Below are positions 1 through 11,769 of a stretch of DNA of 64,000 nt, in pieces (position 1 is the stretch's first letter; every line of letters begins with the position of its first letter). This stretch comes from Toxonevra muliebris (taxonomy: Eukaryota; Arthropoda; Insecta; Diptera; Pallopteridae): NCBI GenBank assembly GCA_963691655.1, contig OY829327.1:64492079-64556078 (forward strand), given 5' to 3'. The position numbers and the translations under genes are program-made. Under the pieces are notes generated by a model. It saw nothing but the letters and a program-made list of their open reading frames with translations, was not told where the DNA came from and did no database searches.

Positions 1-690
1 AGCAGAAAGCACCGCAGCACCCGTGCATGCCCGAAGAGTCCACTTCCAGGACATCGAGCACGCAATCGTTAAATTCGATGAGGAGGATCGGTCATACAGT
101 GTTGCCGATTTCTTCGGGCATTTGGAAGAAGTTTTCCAACAAGTTGGTGCCGATGAGTTGCTGAAATTTTTAGCGTTGCGAAATTCGTTGACCGGAGCCG
201 CTCGACTGTTATTGAGATGTAGTGCACTAACGTATGAGCAGCTTAAGGCGAACCTCTTCAAGGAGTACGGCCGTACTATAAGCTGTCAGGAGGTGTAACA
301 GTCCCTCAAAAACCGCTGTAAGAAACCGACTGAAACTGTCCGCCGCTATATCATGGAGATGGAGGCGATTGCACAACGAAGCGATGTGGATGGGTTCGAG
401 TTGGTGCCTTTCATCCAGGAAAGGCCGCACTGGCGATTTTACGTTGTTTGGCACCGCCGTAACAATGGAGCAACTAAAGGACTACGTAAACATGTACGAG
501 CAGAGGCAAGCTATGCGGGGTACCAAAGCCGGAACTGAAGTAAGGGGTGAAACCAAGCCAAGAGTAGCATAGAACGTTGTTATATTTGCTCTCGACTAGG
601 CCACCGCAAGCCATCATGTCCGTATGAAACCCGACCGAAGGACGTGTGATATACATGTTGGAAGACTGGCCACGATCGCAAATCCTGCCC
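1..690 (+). pseudogene. gag remnant of the Gypsy element
   Basis: Positions 23-298 encode a capsid-like helical segment ending in LFKEYGRT, a usual Gypsy Gag pattern. The frame is cut by a stop at 296-298 and continues in other frames to about 530. Around 575-690 a cysteine-rich stretch (CYICSRLGHRKPSC) matches a CCHC zinc knuckle, followed by a second Cys/His segment (TCWKTGHDRKSC-like). Several frame changes show it is a pseudogene. Confidence 0.7.
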
Positions 691-712
691 AGGTCCGAAA
701 TACTTCCAGAAG

Positions 713-1027
713 TTGAAAACCGTAGTCGCAGTAACCACCGCAGATGCCAAAGAAGAAGATATACATTTGATGAGCGTATTAAACCTAGTAAGTGTTGCCT
801 TTCTTAATGATGAAAGCAAGTGCAGTAGAAGTATAGCTCGTTTGTCTCTTTTCGATACCGGTAGTCCAACTAATTTAATACGGAAGAATGCTGTCCCGTT
901 TAGAGTGCGCAGTGGGTTTAGGGAGTCAAAATTTTGCGGCCTCGGAAATACACCGCTGAAAACATATGGTAGGATTAATTGTAAAATCACTTTTCGAAAC
1001 CGAAGTGAATTAGTAACTTTACTTTGA
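713..1027 (+). pseudogene. Retroviral-type aspartic protease fragment
   Basis: This 104-residue stretch contains LFDTGSPTNLI near residue 44. That is the DTG active site of a retropepsin, where two such chains form the dimer that cuts Gag-Pol. It follows the zinc knuckle and precedes RT, the expected order. The C-terminal half, including the usual GRD-like segment, is missing because the frame is interrupted at 1027 where SINE sequence begins. Confidence 0.75.
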
Positions 1028-1039
1028 AATGTCACCGGT

Positions 1040-1310
1040 ACCGGTTCACCCCCGTGGCCTGGTGAATGAGTACTAGACTGGAGTTCCAGCTGCCTCAGGT
1101 TCGATTCCCAGATGGGGTTAAATTCTTTAAAAAAAAAAGTCCAAATGGATTGTTCTAATTAAATGAGTCACTTCCTTGACTTAGTTCTTAAATGCTCGAA
1201 GGACCAATTCTCAACGGTTTCGATTCTCAGATATTGGGCCGGACTGCCTTACATAAATTTGGAATTGAACTACGAATGATAAATAAAAAAAACTTTTAAT
1301 GTTCTCTCTA
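1040..1310 (+). mobile_element. tRNA-derived SINE, possibly dimeric, inserted between protease and RT
   Basis: Positions 1048-1112 read like a tRNA: an A-box-like GGCCTGGTGAATGAG and a B box GGTTCGATTCC near 1090, as in RNA polymerase III internal promoters. A second B-box-like stretch (GGTTTCGATTC) lies near 1218, and an A-rich tail ends near 1295. The head closely resembles the minus-strand copy ending at 36004. It interrupts the protease-RT region. No clear target duplication was found, so the edges are approximate. Confidence 0.6.
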
Positions 1311-1336
1311 TGCGCACAATAAAATAAACGGGATAG

Positions 1337-2929
1337 ATGTTAAAAGTAAAAATGAGTTGTGTTTTTGTTCGTTTGTGTTTATCGCATGCCAACCTTTTAC
1401 CAACCGCTCTATTAGAATCCGTTAGTAAGTCAGAAGTTATAAATACAAGTCATGAAAGGTACACCGCAGCCAGGTCGAATGACTATGACAAACCCAACAA
1501 AACATATAAGACTTACAATTTGTTTGAGGAAGAGATTTTGAACTTAATGGTCATTGAGTACGTTTTCGAACCGAATTCTATTGACATTAATTCGAAACTC
1601 GGCAAAGAGAGTATAGGTAGAATTCGGCAAATAATTGCCGATGAGTATATATGCCCTAATAAAGAACCGGAATCGTGTGATTATTTAATGAACATTCGCT
1701 TGGAATCCGATGTACCATTTCATTTTGCACCGCGGAAGCTATCATACGAACAACGAAATGCATTAAAAGAAATAACCGATGACTTACTGAACAGAGATAT
1801 CATTCGCCAGTATCGAAAATGTCATGATTACCGCAGTCTTAACAAATTGACCATCCGCGATAATTTCCTGTCCCCGTTAATCGAAGACTGTCTTGAACAT
1901 TTAGGGGGAAAAAAATATTTCACCGCACTTGATTTTAAAAACGGTTTCTTCCATGTAAAAATCGCCGAAGACTCGAAGAAATACACGTCTTTTGTTACCC
2001 CGTATGGACAATTTGAATACAATCGTATGCCGTTTGGTTTGAAAAAAGCTCCCGCCGTGTTTCAATGTTATATTTGTATTCGTTTGAAAGATTTAATAAA
2101 CAATGGAAAGATCATTGTTTACATGGACGATATACTGATAACGACAAAAGATCTGGCCAGTCATATCGAAATATTAACCGAAGTTTTACGATGTTTGTCT
2201 GTTTGTGGGTAGGAACTGGATTTGACTAAATATAGGTTCGCTTATCAGACAGTTGACTTTCTAGGATACCGAGCGAGTTAGGAGGGAATGAAACCAAATG
2301 ATTCTCATGTACGAGCGATAGTTAATTACCCGATGCCGACCACATTGAAAGGAATCCGTTCATACTTGGGACTGTTTTCATATTTTAGAAAGTTTATACA
2401 CAATTATGCGAGGATTGCACACCCTTTACAACGATTAACACAAGATACAAAATTTGAGATTGACGACAAATGTCGCCAATCATTCCAAGAGTTGAAGGAC
2501 AAACTGACGTCACCGCCTGTTTTAGCTATATTTGACCGATGTAAGGAAACGGAAATTCATACCGACGCTAGCGCAGTAGGTTTTGGTGCAGTATTAGTGC
2601 AGAGACAGGATGATGGTAAAATGCACCCAGTATGTTTCTTCTAAAAGGCCACAACACCCGCAGAGTCACGATGTCTTAGTTATGAATTGGAGACACTGGC
2701 CATAGTATATGCTCTGGAGCGTAAGATAGCTTTTAAGAAAGTGACCGACTGTAGTGTACTATCACTTACCTTTGATAAGAACGTATGCCCGAAAATTGTT
2801 CGGTATGCATTAGCATTGCAGCATTATGACTTCCGAATCCAACACCGCAGTGGAGTTTTAATGAGGCATGCTGATGCGCTAAGCCGACGATACCGAACCG
2901 GAAGATTACCATTCAGAGATTATGAGTAG
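1337..2929 (+). pseudogene. Reverse transcriptase-RNase H remnant
   Basis: The first part (1337-2212) carries RT fingers and palm, with FVTPYGQFEYNRMPFGL and the YMDDI catalytic box near 2122. About 17 residues normally found after DIIRQ are missing near 1810. A stop at 2210 and a frameshift lead into 2288-2644, which has the RT connection and the RNase H start TDASAVGFGAVL near 2560. Another break precedes 2687-2929, which carries the RNase H end (HADALSRR). The family copies the element's RNA into DNA; this copy cannot. Confidence 0.8.
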
Positions 2930-3163
2930 AGTAATTGTGTCCTCTACGCTACGATGTACCGATGAGAATGACCAAATATGTTTGACAGAAGACGTTGACG
3001 AAGACGAGATAGAGAATCAAGAATCGCGAATCAAGTAGAGTTGAATTTTCTTATACAGGTTACGCAGAACCGAGACGAAAAGTTGGTAGCATTAAGACAG
3101 GATAGGATTTAAATTAAGGGACGGGCTTGTATATCGGCTGGATAAGATGAATAAATCGCAATT

Positions 3164-4132
3164 ATGCGTGCCACGGGAGATGGAGGAAAATGTAATCAGG
3201 CTATTCCACGAAAAGATTTGCCATTTGGGCATAGACAAAACATACGAACAGATAAAAAAGCCTATTGGTTTAGTGATATGAAGAAAAAGGTGGGGAGTTT
3301 TATAGCCAACTGCATACGATGTATTATGTGTTCACCGCCGGCCCGGGTAAACGAGCACAATTTATACAGTATTCCGAAGAAGCCGATACCGTTCGATAAA
3401 GAACCGGAAAGAGGTAATCGCTGGTTTAAATAAATATTTTGCAATGTATAGTCGCCCGCATCGTATCATTAGTGATAGGGGTACATGCTTCACGTCATTG
3501 GAGTTTGGAGAATACTTGTTAAGACACAATATTGACCACGTAAAGGTCGCCGTAGCTTCTGCCCAAGATAATGGGCAAGTTGAGCGGGTAAACCGGGTAA
3601 TCAAGACGATTTTTAGCAAAACTACCGAACCTATAAACCACGCCGATCGGGTGAGCATGCTAATTGGTGTAGAATTTGCATTAAATAACTCAACACATAG
3701 TTCAACCAAGCAAACACCGAGCCAATTTTTGTTTGGGGTGGATCAAAGGGCAGGACAATCGATTATATGACTGAGCATTTACAGGACCAGCAAATAGGAA
3801 CAACATCGCCGGACTTGAACAAGATCCGCAGTGAAGCGTCCACTGCAATAGCAAAATCACAAGAAGTGAATGCGAAGTACTTTACAAGTAAGCACAGACC
3901 GCCAAAAACCTTTTCCGAAGGAGATTTCGTAGTCATTCGACATATGGACACAACCGCTGGCGTGAATAAGAAATTTGATGAAAAGTTCCGCGGTCCGTAT
4001 GTTGTTCACAAGGTGTTGCCGAATGACCGGTATGTCATCCGCGATGTTGAAAACTGTCAAATAACCCAGCTGCCGTATGATGGAGTTGTGGAATCAGTGA
4101 GAATGAGACATTGGTTAGAGCGGAAAGAATAG
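3164..4132 (+). pseudogene. Integrase remnant
   Basis: An HHCC-type zinc-binding segment lies at about 3200-3345 (FGIDKT-like histidines, then NCIRCIMC). The core continues at 3444-3770 with SDRGTCF (second catalytic Asp) and NGQVERVNR (catalytic Glu). The region that should hold the first Asp is deleted around 3400-3440, where the sequence jumps from the linker into NKYFAMYSRPH. Positions 3767-4132 hold the C-terminal GPY-like domain (KFRGPYVV). The missing Asp and the stops make it inactive. Confidence 0.78.
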
Positions 4133-5820
4133 GTTGCTTGCGAGCCACTCATGGCAACACCATACCCTAAAAAAATTTAGAAAATTGTGGTCGATTGATT
4201 GTGGGCAATCAAATAGTTAAAATGGCCGAGCTGTAGTATAAATTTATTCAAATGCACCCCTGTAATTATAAATGTATTAATGTATTCATAAAGAAGCCCA
4301 AATGCATGCCTATAAATGTAGCTTCTGCAGTATTACCAACCACTAAATGTAAGATATTTCAAAAAGACCGCCAAAGAAAATAAGAAGAAGAGTTGATTAT
4401 TGTGTGATTTCCAGTTTTATAAAAACGTGTATTCTAGTTAACCTCAAAAATCTAATAAATAATTTGTTTACATCTGCAGAAATAAAAGACATTAATTATC
4501 GATTTACAAATCTTAATTTTTTTTCTTTGATTAATGAAAAAATAAAATTTTCTTTTAAATTCACTCAGAAGGATTTTTATTTTGATTTCAGGTCCCTTTC
4601 CCCGGTTTTCAAGTATAATCTTTCCTTTTAATAGTATTTTCAATCATATTGCTTCATTTCTCATTGATTTTCTACAGTGCTCCGACCCTGACAGCAGTGT
4701 CCCGACACTGACTACCATTTTTGTTCTTTATAAATGCCCATAACTCCTGAACAATTAACCCAATTATATTTAATATTCAGCAAAAACATAGCAATTTGTG
4801 AAATTTATTCAAAATTATGCAACATTAATAAAAATTCGGCTTTCAAAGGAAGTTATGAGCAAAAGTCAAAATATGCTCCAACCTTGAAGACTTCTTTTAT
4901 TTGAATACTTACCTTTTCCGTGGTTTGAAATATTAAATTATCAATTGGCAATATGCTTCCAGCATTAGGACGATTGATCAGAACACTACCTTTACTTATA
5001 CATTTACAGCCCGCTTTTTATTTAAATCTTCTACCTTATTCAATCCATCAAATTTATGGACGTCTGATAATTTTGTAAGAGCGTAGTTATACTGAAGTTT
5101 TGCTAGCAAACAACATGAAATTGTTGTTGCACCAAACACAAAGAAGATGTGCTGTGTTCGTTGAAAAGCGAACACCAATGTGACCACCCACTAAGGCTAT
5201 GTGTCAATTCTGTTTGACGTTCCTTCGCGCCAGTCTCGATATTAAGACGAACGAGCTGCCGCTGTGAATTTGATAAGCAAACAATTGTAAATTAGTCCAG
5301 TAATTACGCGATATCTATCAAAATAGTAACATACATAGATAATTGATTATTAAACCCTGAAATTATTTGGAACGCCTATATACTCAAATTTATTTGAGCT
5401 TATTACATTAATGGCTAAAATATTTTGTGCACTGGCATAACTCAAATATACTCAACAGAATCATCGCACTGCTAGAGTTGTTTATTGCCGAAAGAAAAAT
5501 TAACACCATAGCGATCACAATGCAAGAACAGCTTGCCGATAATATTAGGTGTCAGTCACCTTTCAAAAGCGCGCAATGCATTTCACAAACAACAATGCCA
5601 AAACTGATATGATTTATTTAATCATTAGTATTACCAGATGCACAGGTGCATAACAGCTATAGTTATACGTGTTATCTCTGCCTCTTTGTTGTTGCTTTCC
5701 CATACAATTATCGTTGCCAGTTATACATAACTAGAAGCAAGTGGCGAATAAAACGCAGCTAATGTATGCGTGTTAGACCATTATATTACTAATTAATTTC
5801 ATTTCATCTAATTAAGTCAA
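4133..5820. other. Non-coding stretch, possible decayed 3' LTR at its start
   Basis: No supported gene. The first few hundred bases follow directly after integrase and contain a TATAAATGTAG element near 4311, so part may be a decayed 3' LTR. No matching 5' LTR is in the window to prove this. The rest is AT-rich with no recognised domain. Confidence 0.4.
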
Positions 5821-5865
5821 TGGACTATATAATATCCTTACAGACTAGACAACAAAATTTTTAAC

Positions 5866-7098
5866 TTAAGTAATATAATTAAAGATATGATACAAAATAC
5901 AGTAAAAGTTTAATAGAAAAAAAAGTTTAATAGAAGAAATATCAATGTCAATAAAGGACGAAATTACATTAAACAAGTTAAGAGACCAAACAATAGGCTC
6001 ATTTCTAGAATAGTAGGTGCATAAATTAGAAATAGCAAACAAATAGCCATGGCGCAAACATCTAGCAGGTACATTAAAATTTATTAAGTCAAATAAATAA
6101 ATACAGTAAATTTTACCATAGATAATATCAAAAATTAGCATCAATGCAGAAAAATTTCTACGACTCTCTACAGATTTTAGGATAACAAGCAAGCAACTAA
6201 CATTATATGAGGGTAAATTCAATTCAAATATACAGGCATAAAGGGCATTTCTAATAAATTTTTTCTGTACGCGCTCAATACGGTTAATGCGGCCATCCAT
6301 AATGAGGATTCCATATAACGGATGAATAGTCCAGTATTGACCTAACAAAGGACGTAACCAATAGCTTTTTCGTATATAGATCCTTAAATTCTGAGCTATT
6401 ATGCCAAACAAATGCAATACGCTCTTGGTATTATATAGTCAAGGTGACCAGCAAATGTGAATTTGGAATTAAACAAGATACCAAGATCCAAGATCATATA
6501 ACACATTGGTTTGCAATTAAATACGAAGACTGGTTAACAAAGCGTTGTTTAGATAATGTGACATGGCAGCATTTGCTTAAATTTAGGGAAAGACGATTCT
6601 TGCAATACCATAAAGAGAAATTATCATACTCAGTCTGAAGTCTAACAACATCAGCAAAGCACCCCACTTTCGTAAATGTTTTCATATCATCTGCATATAT
6701 AATAAGAAATTTGAATTGATAAAGCAGTTACTGACACCATTTATAAATAAGCAAAAAAATAGAGGACCAAGAATGCTGCCCTGTGGAACACCAGAAGTCG
6801 CAATATATGGTTTGGACTTTATCGTTATCAATAACAACAAAGTTCAGCCTATTAATAAGATAAGATTTAATCCATAACCAAAATGTTGAATGAAACCCCA
6901 TCTTAGCAAGTTTTGCCAATAAAATATTATGTGAGACTTTATCAAATGCTTTCGAAATATCGGTATAAATGGCATCAACTTGGGAGCCATGTGAGAAAAC
7001 AGAGATACAATAATTCGAGAAGACTGCCAAGTTAGTGACAGTGGAGCGCCCGAGAACAAAACCATGCTGAAACGAGGAGATAATTCGCTTGAATACAA
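5866..7098 (-). pseudogene. LINE reverse transcriptase and C-terminal remnant
   Basis: Minus-strand pieces include QHGFVLGRST and DAIYTDISKAFDKVSH (RT palm, 7080-6930), GVPQGSILGPLFF split over a frameshift near 6775, and YADD (catalytic) near 6690. Then come LSLNLSKC (thumb), RIERVQKKFIRNAL near 6270 and the C-terminal block with NFNVPARCLRH near 6070. This is the usual order in insect Jockey/CR1-type ORF2. Numerous stops make it a pseudogene. Confidence 0.83.
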
Positions 7099-7102
7099 AA
7101 GT

Positions 7103-7185
7103 TAATATATATATATTTATTAAATTTTATAAATATATATATATTTATTAAATAATAATAATAATATATATATATAATTTATGTT
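7103..7185. repeat. TA-rich microsatellite
   Basis: Runs of (TA)n and (AAT)n interrupt the LINE between endonuclease and RT. This is simple-sequence expansion with no coding content. Confidence 0.8.
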
Positions 7186-7695
7186 TATAAAATTCTAGCT
7201 CTAAGATTAATGGAATGTGATGCATAACCGAGACAGAGATCGGAAAACCACATTTATATAACTTAAAGCTAATATCACTACTGATGAAAATCAGATCCAA
7301 GATTCTATTAAGCATATTAGAGATATCATTAATTTGAATTAGGTCGAACCCGAAAAGGCTATGAATTAAATTTATTTCATGAGGATGAGTAATATTACTA
7401 GGCGTTAAAAAATTATCGTCAGATATAAATCACCAATTAATCTTATTTAGATTAAAGTCACTGAGCACACGCAAGTGAATATTATCTTCATTCCCCGCCG
7501 GTAATTGTAAAATATTAGCCACATGCGAAGCATACAGTTCATCAGCACTATTGGGCGGAATGTATGAAACACTTATGTACAGCACAGTATTAGAGTCCTT
7601 TATAGACACACACAGCTGATCAAGAAGAGAGTCCCCATTACGTAAAAGAACTGTAGATACATTGTAAATACGCCTAACAGCTATTAATACACCAC

Positions 7696-7706
7696 CACCA
7701 CGGTTA
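7696..7706. repeat. Target-site duplication, left copy, of the SINE in the LINE
   Basis: CACCACGGTTA here is repeated exactly at 8136-8146. Removing the insert and one copy rejoins the endonuclease reading frame at the CNRGG position. Confidence 0.85.
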
Positions 7707-8135
7707 TTATTATTATTTGAAGGAAGGGCGACTCGAAAGTCAGGCACTGTGACCTATAAGATCTTTTATACCAAAGCCCCAAGAAAGGAAGGGAGAAAGA
7801 AAGATAGATAAGAAACATACCCAAGCCGAGAATCGATCTCGGGTCTCCAGAAACAAGAGTCTGGCACTCTTCCACTAGACCACAGTGGCGATGGTAGGAC
7901 CTACAGTTTAACGCCGATTCCGAACGGCTATGTGGCAATTTTTTATCAGCTCGGTGGTCTTGCCATTACCAACCAAGGTGTGTACTTGTACACATTCTTA
8001 TAATTCTCATCCACTTCATATCGATAGTGAATATAAGAAGTTTATGAGAATTAACCACCAGACCAAGACGGGAATCGAACCCGCAACCTTCTGAATGAAA
8101 GTCTAGTGCACTATCCACTAGACTATCGAGGTCGT
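7707..8135 (-). mobile_element. Dimeric tRNA-derived SINE inserted in the LINE endonuclease
   Basis: The insert is bounded by an 11-bp target duplication CACCACGGTTA at 7696-7706 and 8136-8146. Read on the minus strand it starts with a tRNA-like head (8135-8065; A-box-like AGTCTAGTGG, B box GGTTCGATTCC, anticodon region like tRNA-Glu). It continues through a core shared with the SINE at 12781-13096. A second tRNA-like head follows (about 7893-7820), with a perfect 5-bp anticodon stem and a perfect 5-bp T stem. It ends in (AAT)n. One duplication around both heads implies insertion as one unit. Confidence 0.85.
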
Positions 8136-8378
8136 CACCACGGTTACAGCCAGTCTTGATAGAATCCCTGTCTTTGCGAAACACATGATAGAGTTGCGGA
8201 TCAAAAAGTTCAGCATCAAAAAAATCTCAATTGAACCAAGCCTCAACAATTACAAAAACATCATAATCACACTGGCCAGTTGTAGCTCGAAAACCTTTGC
8301 ATTTTGTTCGCAGACCAGAAACATTTTGGTAATACACCTTTAACGATTTGAATTCATTGCTATTCTTAGTAGTTTTCT

Positions 8379-9609
8379 TTATACTTGTGTTGGAGGGTCT
8401 CCCAATCTGGGAAAAAATTCAAACGGCCTCACTCTAATATTTGATTGCCAAAGAGTAGGTTGGAATGAATCATTATAAAAGCTTTCAGTAATACCCATCA
8501 TGAAATTAATGCTTCTCAAATTAGCCAAATTCTCATACCTTTTTACCAGTTTATAACACGATAAGTGATCCCGGTCAATATCAAGTTTCTTCATAACATA
8601 CGAGATTAGATGCTCTTCAGTAACTGTTGGCTTGAAAGAAGACAGATGTGCCCATTTTTTTTTGAACAACTACATCAAGATCAGTACCTTCACTTAGGCC
8701 AACAACAACATTTGATGATTTTTTTAGTTCTTTTTTTACGAACAGTAGTCCAGGCAGGGAGAGTAGATTCAGAGGTCAAAGTACGATTAGTGTCAATAAC
8801 ATTAATAAAAGAGTCAGCGACAGCATGAGAGACCGCAGGCAAAATAGATAACGGACGAGATGCATTACCTTTTTTATTGTAAGAGCGAGTATTAACAGTT
8901 GTGGGCAGATTTGATAACGAAGCTGGAGAATTATTTTTCATATTTCGAGAGTGAGAGTAAACAGTAGCCGGAGAAACAAGTGGTGAGTCAGCAAGTCAGC
9001 AGCAACAATTTGAGACCATGAGAGATTATTATAGCTATTAATAATATTGGCAATCATATGAGAATTGGCAGGTGAAGCAATATGCAAAGAAGAAACAGAA
9101 TGAGAAGAATTTTTTAGACAGCAGGAAGAGCCGGCGCTAGAAACTGAGTTAATTAACTGCAGCCTTAAGTTTTTCAGCTCAGACATTTCAGAAGAGATAC
9201 TTAATAATCGCTCTCCATTTGCCGTTATTTCAATCGAATGCTTATTCCACTCATCAACATCACAAGCCTTTAGATCAGACACCTTATCGTTTACAGAATC
9301 AGCTCTATCATCCAATGCCTTGGAAAGACGCTCAAAGACCGATTTAAGAGATTCCAGACATGAATCCTGATTTTTAGCAATCCTTCCAGCGACCACCACA
9401 CACTCATTGCAGTAATAGTCCAAATGACGATTAGCCAACAGCAATTTAACGTCAGACTCCGTGAGCTGACCCTCACAAGAAGTGCGATGAAAACAACGAT
9501 TGCAGAAACCTCTACATGGGACAATAGTGTAATCACTAGCATTTCTACCAAAACTCTTGTCACATTTTCCACAAAAATTATCCATTGCAGAATGAAAATG
9601 AATTAGCAA
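8379..9609 (-). pseudogene. LINE ORF1 remnant (PHD-like zinc finger, RNA-binding region)
   Basis: Positions 9609-8938 encode 223 residues beginning with a Cys-rich domain (CGKCDKSF ... CNRCFH ... YYCNEC) that resembles the PHD-type finger of some CR1/Jockey ORF1 proteins, then a predicted helical segment. A frame break leads to 8669-8379, whose FKPTVTEEHLISYVMKKL and WQSNIRVRPFEFFPR resemble the ORF1 C-terminal domain of this LINE group. ORF1 proteins normally coat the LINE RNA. This copy is split into at least two frames. Confidence 0.7.
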
Positions 9610-9734
9610 AAAGTAACAGAGAGCGCGTGATTATTGTTCAACTGTTAGAATTAAAAGTTTTCCTGTATAATGGCCAAAGATGGCAGAGATTTTTTAAGAT
9701 TAATTCAGATTTATTTGTCAGAAAGAAAAAATGG

Positions 9735-10660
9735 TGGTTTAATATTAACCAAATATTTTAATAAAACCAGCTCAAAATATTTCGAAAGTATAAATATCAG
9801 TAAATCCTTTTCTGTAGTTGACATTTCTTCCAATACTACGTTTGCTGGCTATGGCATAGATTTTCCAGCTGGTGGTCAGGACGAGATTCATTAAAAACTA
9901 AACTTGGGTTCGGCAAGTGGGTATTTAGAAGATGTAGTCCCTATCTTCCTCGTCATTTTACTATAGAAAAAATTAGAGACGAAATTTTGAGATATTATTA
10001 TAATAAATTAGATTAAATGAAATTTACAACTGATTTTCAGTTCGAAATTCCTTAGAAGCTAGAGGAATTGATTGGTGAATATATAGAGGTTTTAGGTAAA
10101 TCCTGCCTTTTTCCATAGTAAGAGGCAAAATGAAGAGGAAGATAAGGACTAAAACTTCTATTACCCACTTGCCGAACCCAAGTCTAGTTTCCAAGGAATC
10201 TCGTCATGACCACCAGTTGGAGAATCAATGTTATAACCAGTACAAGTTGTATTGGAAGATATGACAACTGCAGAAAAAGACTCAATAATGTTTATAAATT
10301 AATAATTTAGTGGCAGAATGTAATTATTATGTCGTATTTATTAAAAATATTTTGTTTAAAAATGTTTATTTTCTTATGTGTTTCTTTAGTTAAATATTTC
10401 AAAATTTCGTCTCTAACTTTTTCTATGGTAAATGGCAAAATGACGAAGAAAATAGGGACTACAATTTCTATATACCCACTTGCCGAACCCAAGTCTAGTT
10501 TCCAAAGAACCTCGTCCTGACCGCCAGTTGGAAAATCTATGCCATAGCCAGCACACGTAGTATTGGAAGAAATGACAACTACAGAAAAGAATTTACTGAT
10601 ATTTATACTTTCAAAATATTTTGAGCTGGTTTTGTTAGAATATTTGGTTAATATCAAATT
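9735..10660. repeat. Three copies of an unidentified repeat, one plus and two minus
   Basis: A roughly 260-bp unit lies at about 9735-9992 (plus). It recurs in inverse orientation at about 10101-10280 (partial) and 10390-10660. All share landmarks such as CCCACTTGCCGAACCCAAG, a GGTCAGGACGAG-like box and TCCAATACTAC. The last copy is open for about 120 codons on the minus strand, but I recognise no protein in it. It may be a non-autonomous element or a piece of an unknown transposon. Outside the copies, to 11100, I see nothing further. Confidence 0.7.
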
Positions 10661-11139
10661 AATTAGTAATATAATGGTCAATCATGCATACATAACGCTC
10701 GTATCTATACTGTTTTTTAGATTCAAAAACTGCATACTACGTTTTTTTTCTAAAATATCGCGTTTGTACTAAGAAAAAAAATTTAATTTTTTAAGGCTTC
10801 GAAATTCAAATTTGTCAATCACAATAGCAATACGTTGCGAGTATACTTTTGATAGAATTGGAAACATTGAAGACGAACCTGATCGTCAAATGTAATATCC
10901 ATGCGTTGATTTCTATAAATAACTCAACGAAACCGGAATTGCTTCGTCAAATTTCTTCAAAAGTCAAGTAAAATACAACAACTACAGAAGGAGAAGACGA
11001 TTTAGATGATGGTTAATTTGCATTCCTTGTTAATTTTCTTTGAATAAAATTGATACCGTGAAATATACAGTTTTTTCAAATTGATTTACATTTTTTTTTA
11101 TTGGTACAAATCAGACTGGGGGGTAGTTAACTAAATAAT

Positions 11140-11290
11140 CAATTAACTATGCATTCAACTACAACTGAAATAGTTGAAATGTAGTTGAAATTTTTTCAAC
11201 TATTATTTAGTTTTAGTTAAAATTTTTTCAACTAAATTTCAACTATTTTAGTTGTAGTTAAATGCATAGTTAATTGAATATTTTGTTAAC
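11140..11290. repeat. Subterminal cluster of TAGTTGAAAT/ATTTCAACTA motifs
   Basis: Short motifs of the form TAGTTGAAAT recur in both orientations just inside the left end of the hAT element. A second cluster lies at about 13975-14165. Subterminal arrays of short repeats are a known hAT feature and bind transposase in some families. That role here is inference. Confidence 0.6.
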
Positions 11291-11769
11291 TACTTCTAAT
11301 TTGAAAAAAATTATGTGTCCGCAAGCACTCACAGTAGAAAAGAAACTATATTGTTTATTAGAAAATTATTAGAAAGCATTTAAAAAACATTCTGTTGAAG
11401 TTTTTGCAGTCCTCTTCTCTCTATTGTTGTTGTTGCTTTTAACGAACACTTGCAGCCGAAAAGCAATCGTTTCCGAATCAAACGACGACAAGATCACCGT
11501 AATTTAAAATAACAAAACTGCTGATGCAAAGCATTTCGAAAAGAAGAATATTGTACAGCAGGGCAGTGGAAAACAGCGAACGAACTGCTGACGCAAAGAT
11601 CTCATAAGAGGTCTTTCGAAGCACTCCATAAAGAGCGTAAAACGGAGTGCTTTTTTCCAATGACATGCAATGTTAAAAATGCAATAGTGTGTCATACGGT
11701 GAGGAAGCGCCTACAGCTGACATGTCAGCACTCCGAAAGACCTTTTGGATTGCTTTTTTCCTCGTTGGG

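Larger units (their letters stand above)
1..4140 (+). mobile_element. Degenerate Ty3/Gypsy LTR retrotransposon, 5' end outside window
   Basis: Gag, protease, RT, RNase H and integrase fragments follow one another on the plus strand in Ty3/Gypsy order, broken by stops, frameshifts and deletions. The residue style of RT and integrase resembles mdg3/micropia-like insect elements, by eye only. The 5' LTR and the Gag start lie left of the window. A tRNA-like SINE separates protease from RT. The element is old and non-functional. Confidence 0.85.
7200..8378 (-). pseudogene. LINE endonuclease remnant, split by a SINE
   Basis: From 8378 down the frame reads like an AP-endonuclease N-terminus (NVSGLRTK, then VEAWF and HVFRKDRD). 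At 8146 it is interrupted by SINE sequence and resumes at 7706 with NRGGGVLIAVRR. It goes on to VSYIPP and LSDFNLNKINW, the strands that normally hold catalytic Asp/Asn residues, with DLIF further down near 7270. This enzyme nicks target DNA to start LINE insertion. The SINE, plus stops near 7430 and below, abolish it. Confidence 0.8.
5866..9609 (-). mobile_element. Degenerate Jockey/CR1-group LINE
   Basis: Read on the minus strand from 9609 down, the order is ORF1 with a PHD-like zinc finger, an ORF1 C-terminal domain, AP endonuclease, reverse transcriptase and the conserved C-terminal region, as in insect Jockey/CR1-type non-LTR retrotransposons. Many stops and frameshifts are present. A 429-bp SINE sits inside the endonuclease. 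The true 5' and 3' ends are not defined. Confidence 0.85.

Noticed and set aside
8060..8140. Possible tRNA-Glu gene on the minus strand
   Set aside because: The acceptor stem does not pair, and the sequence is the head of a SINE bounded by a target duplication.
10800..11010. Possible transposase C-terminus (acidic tail EGEDDLDDG)
   Set aside because: Too short, several stops, and no diagnostic motif.
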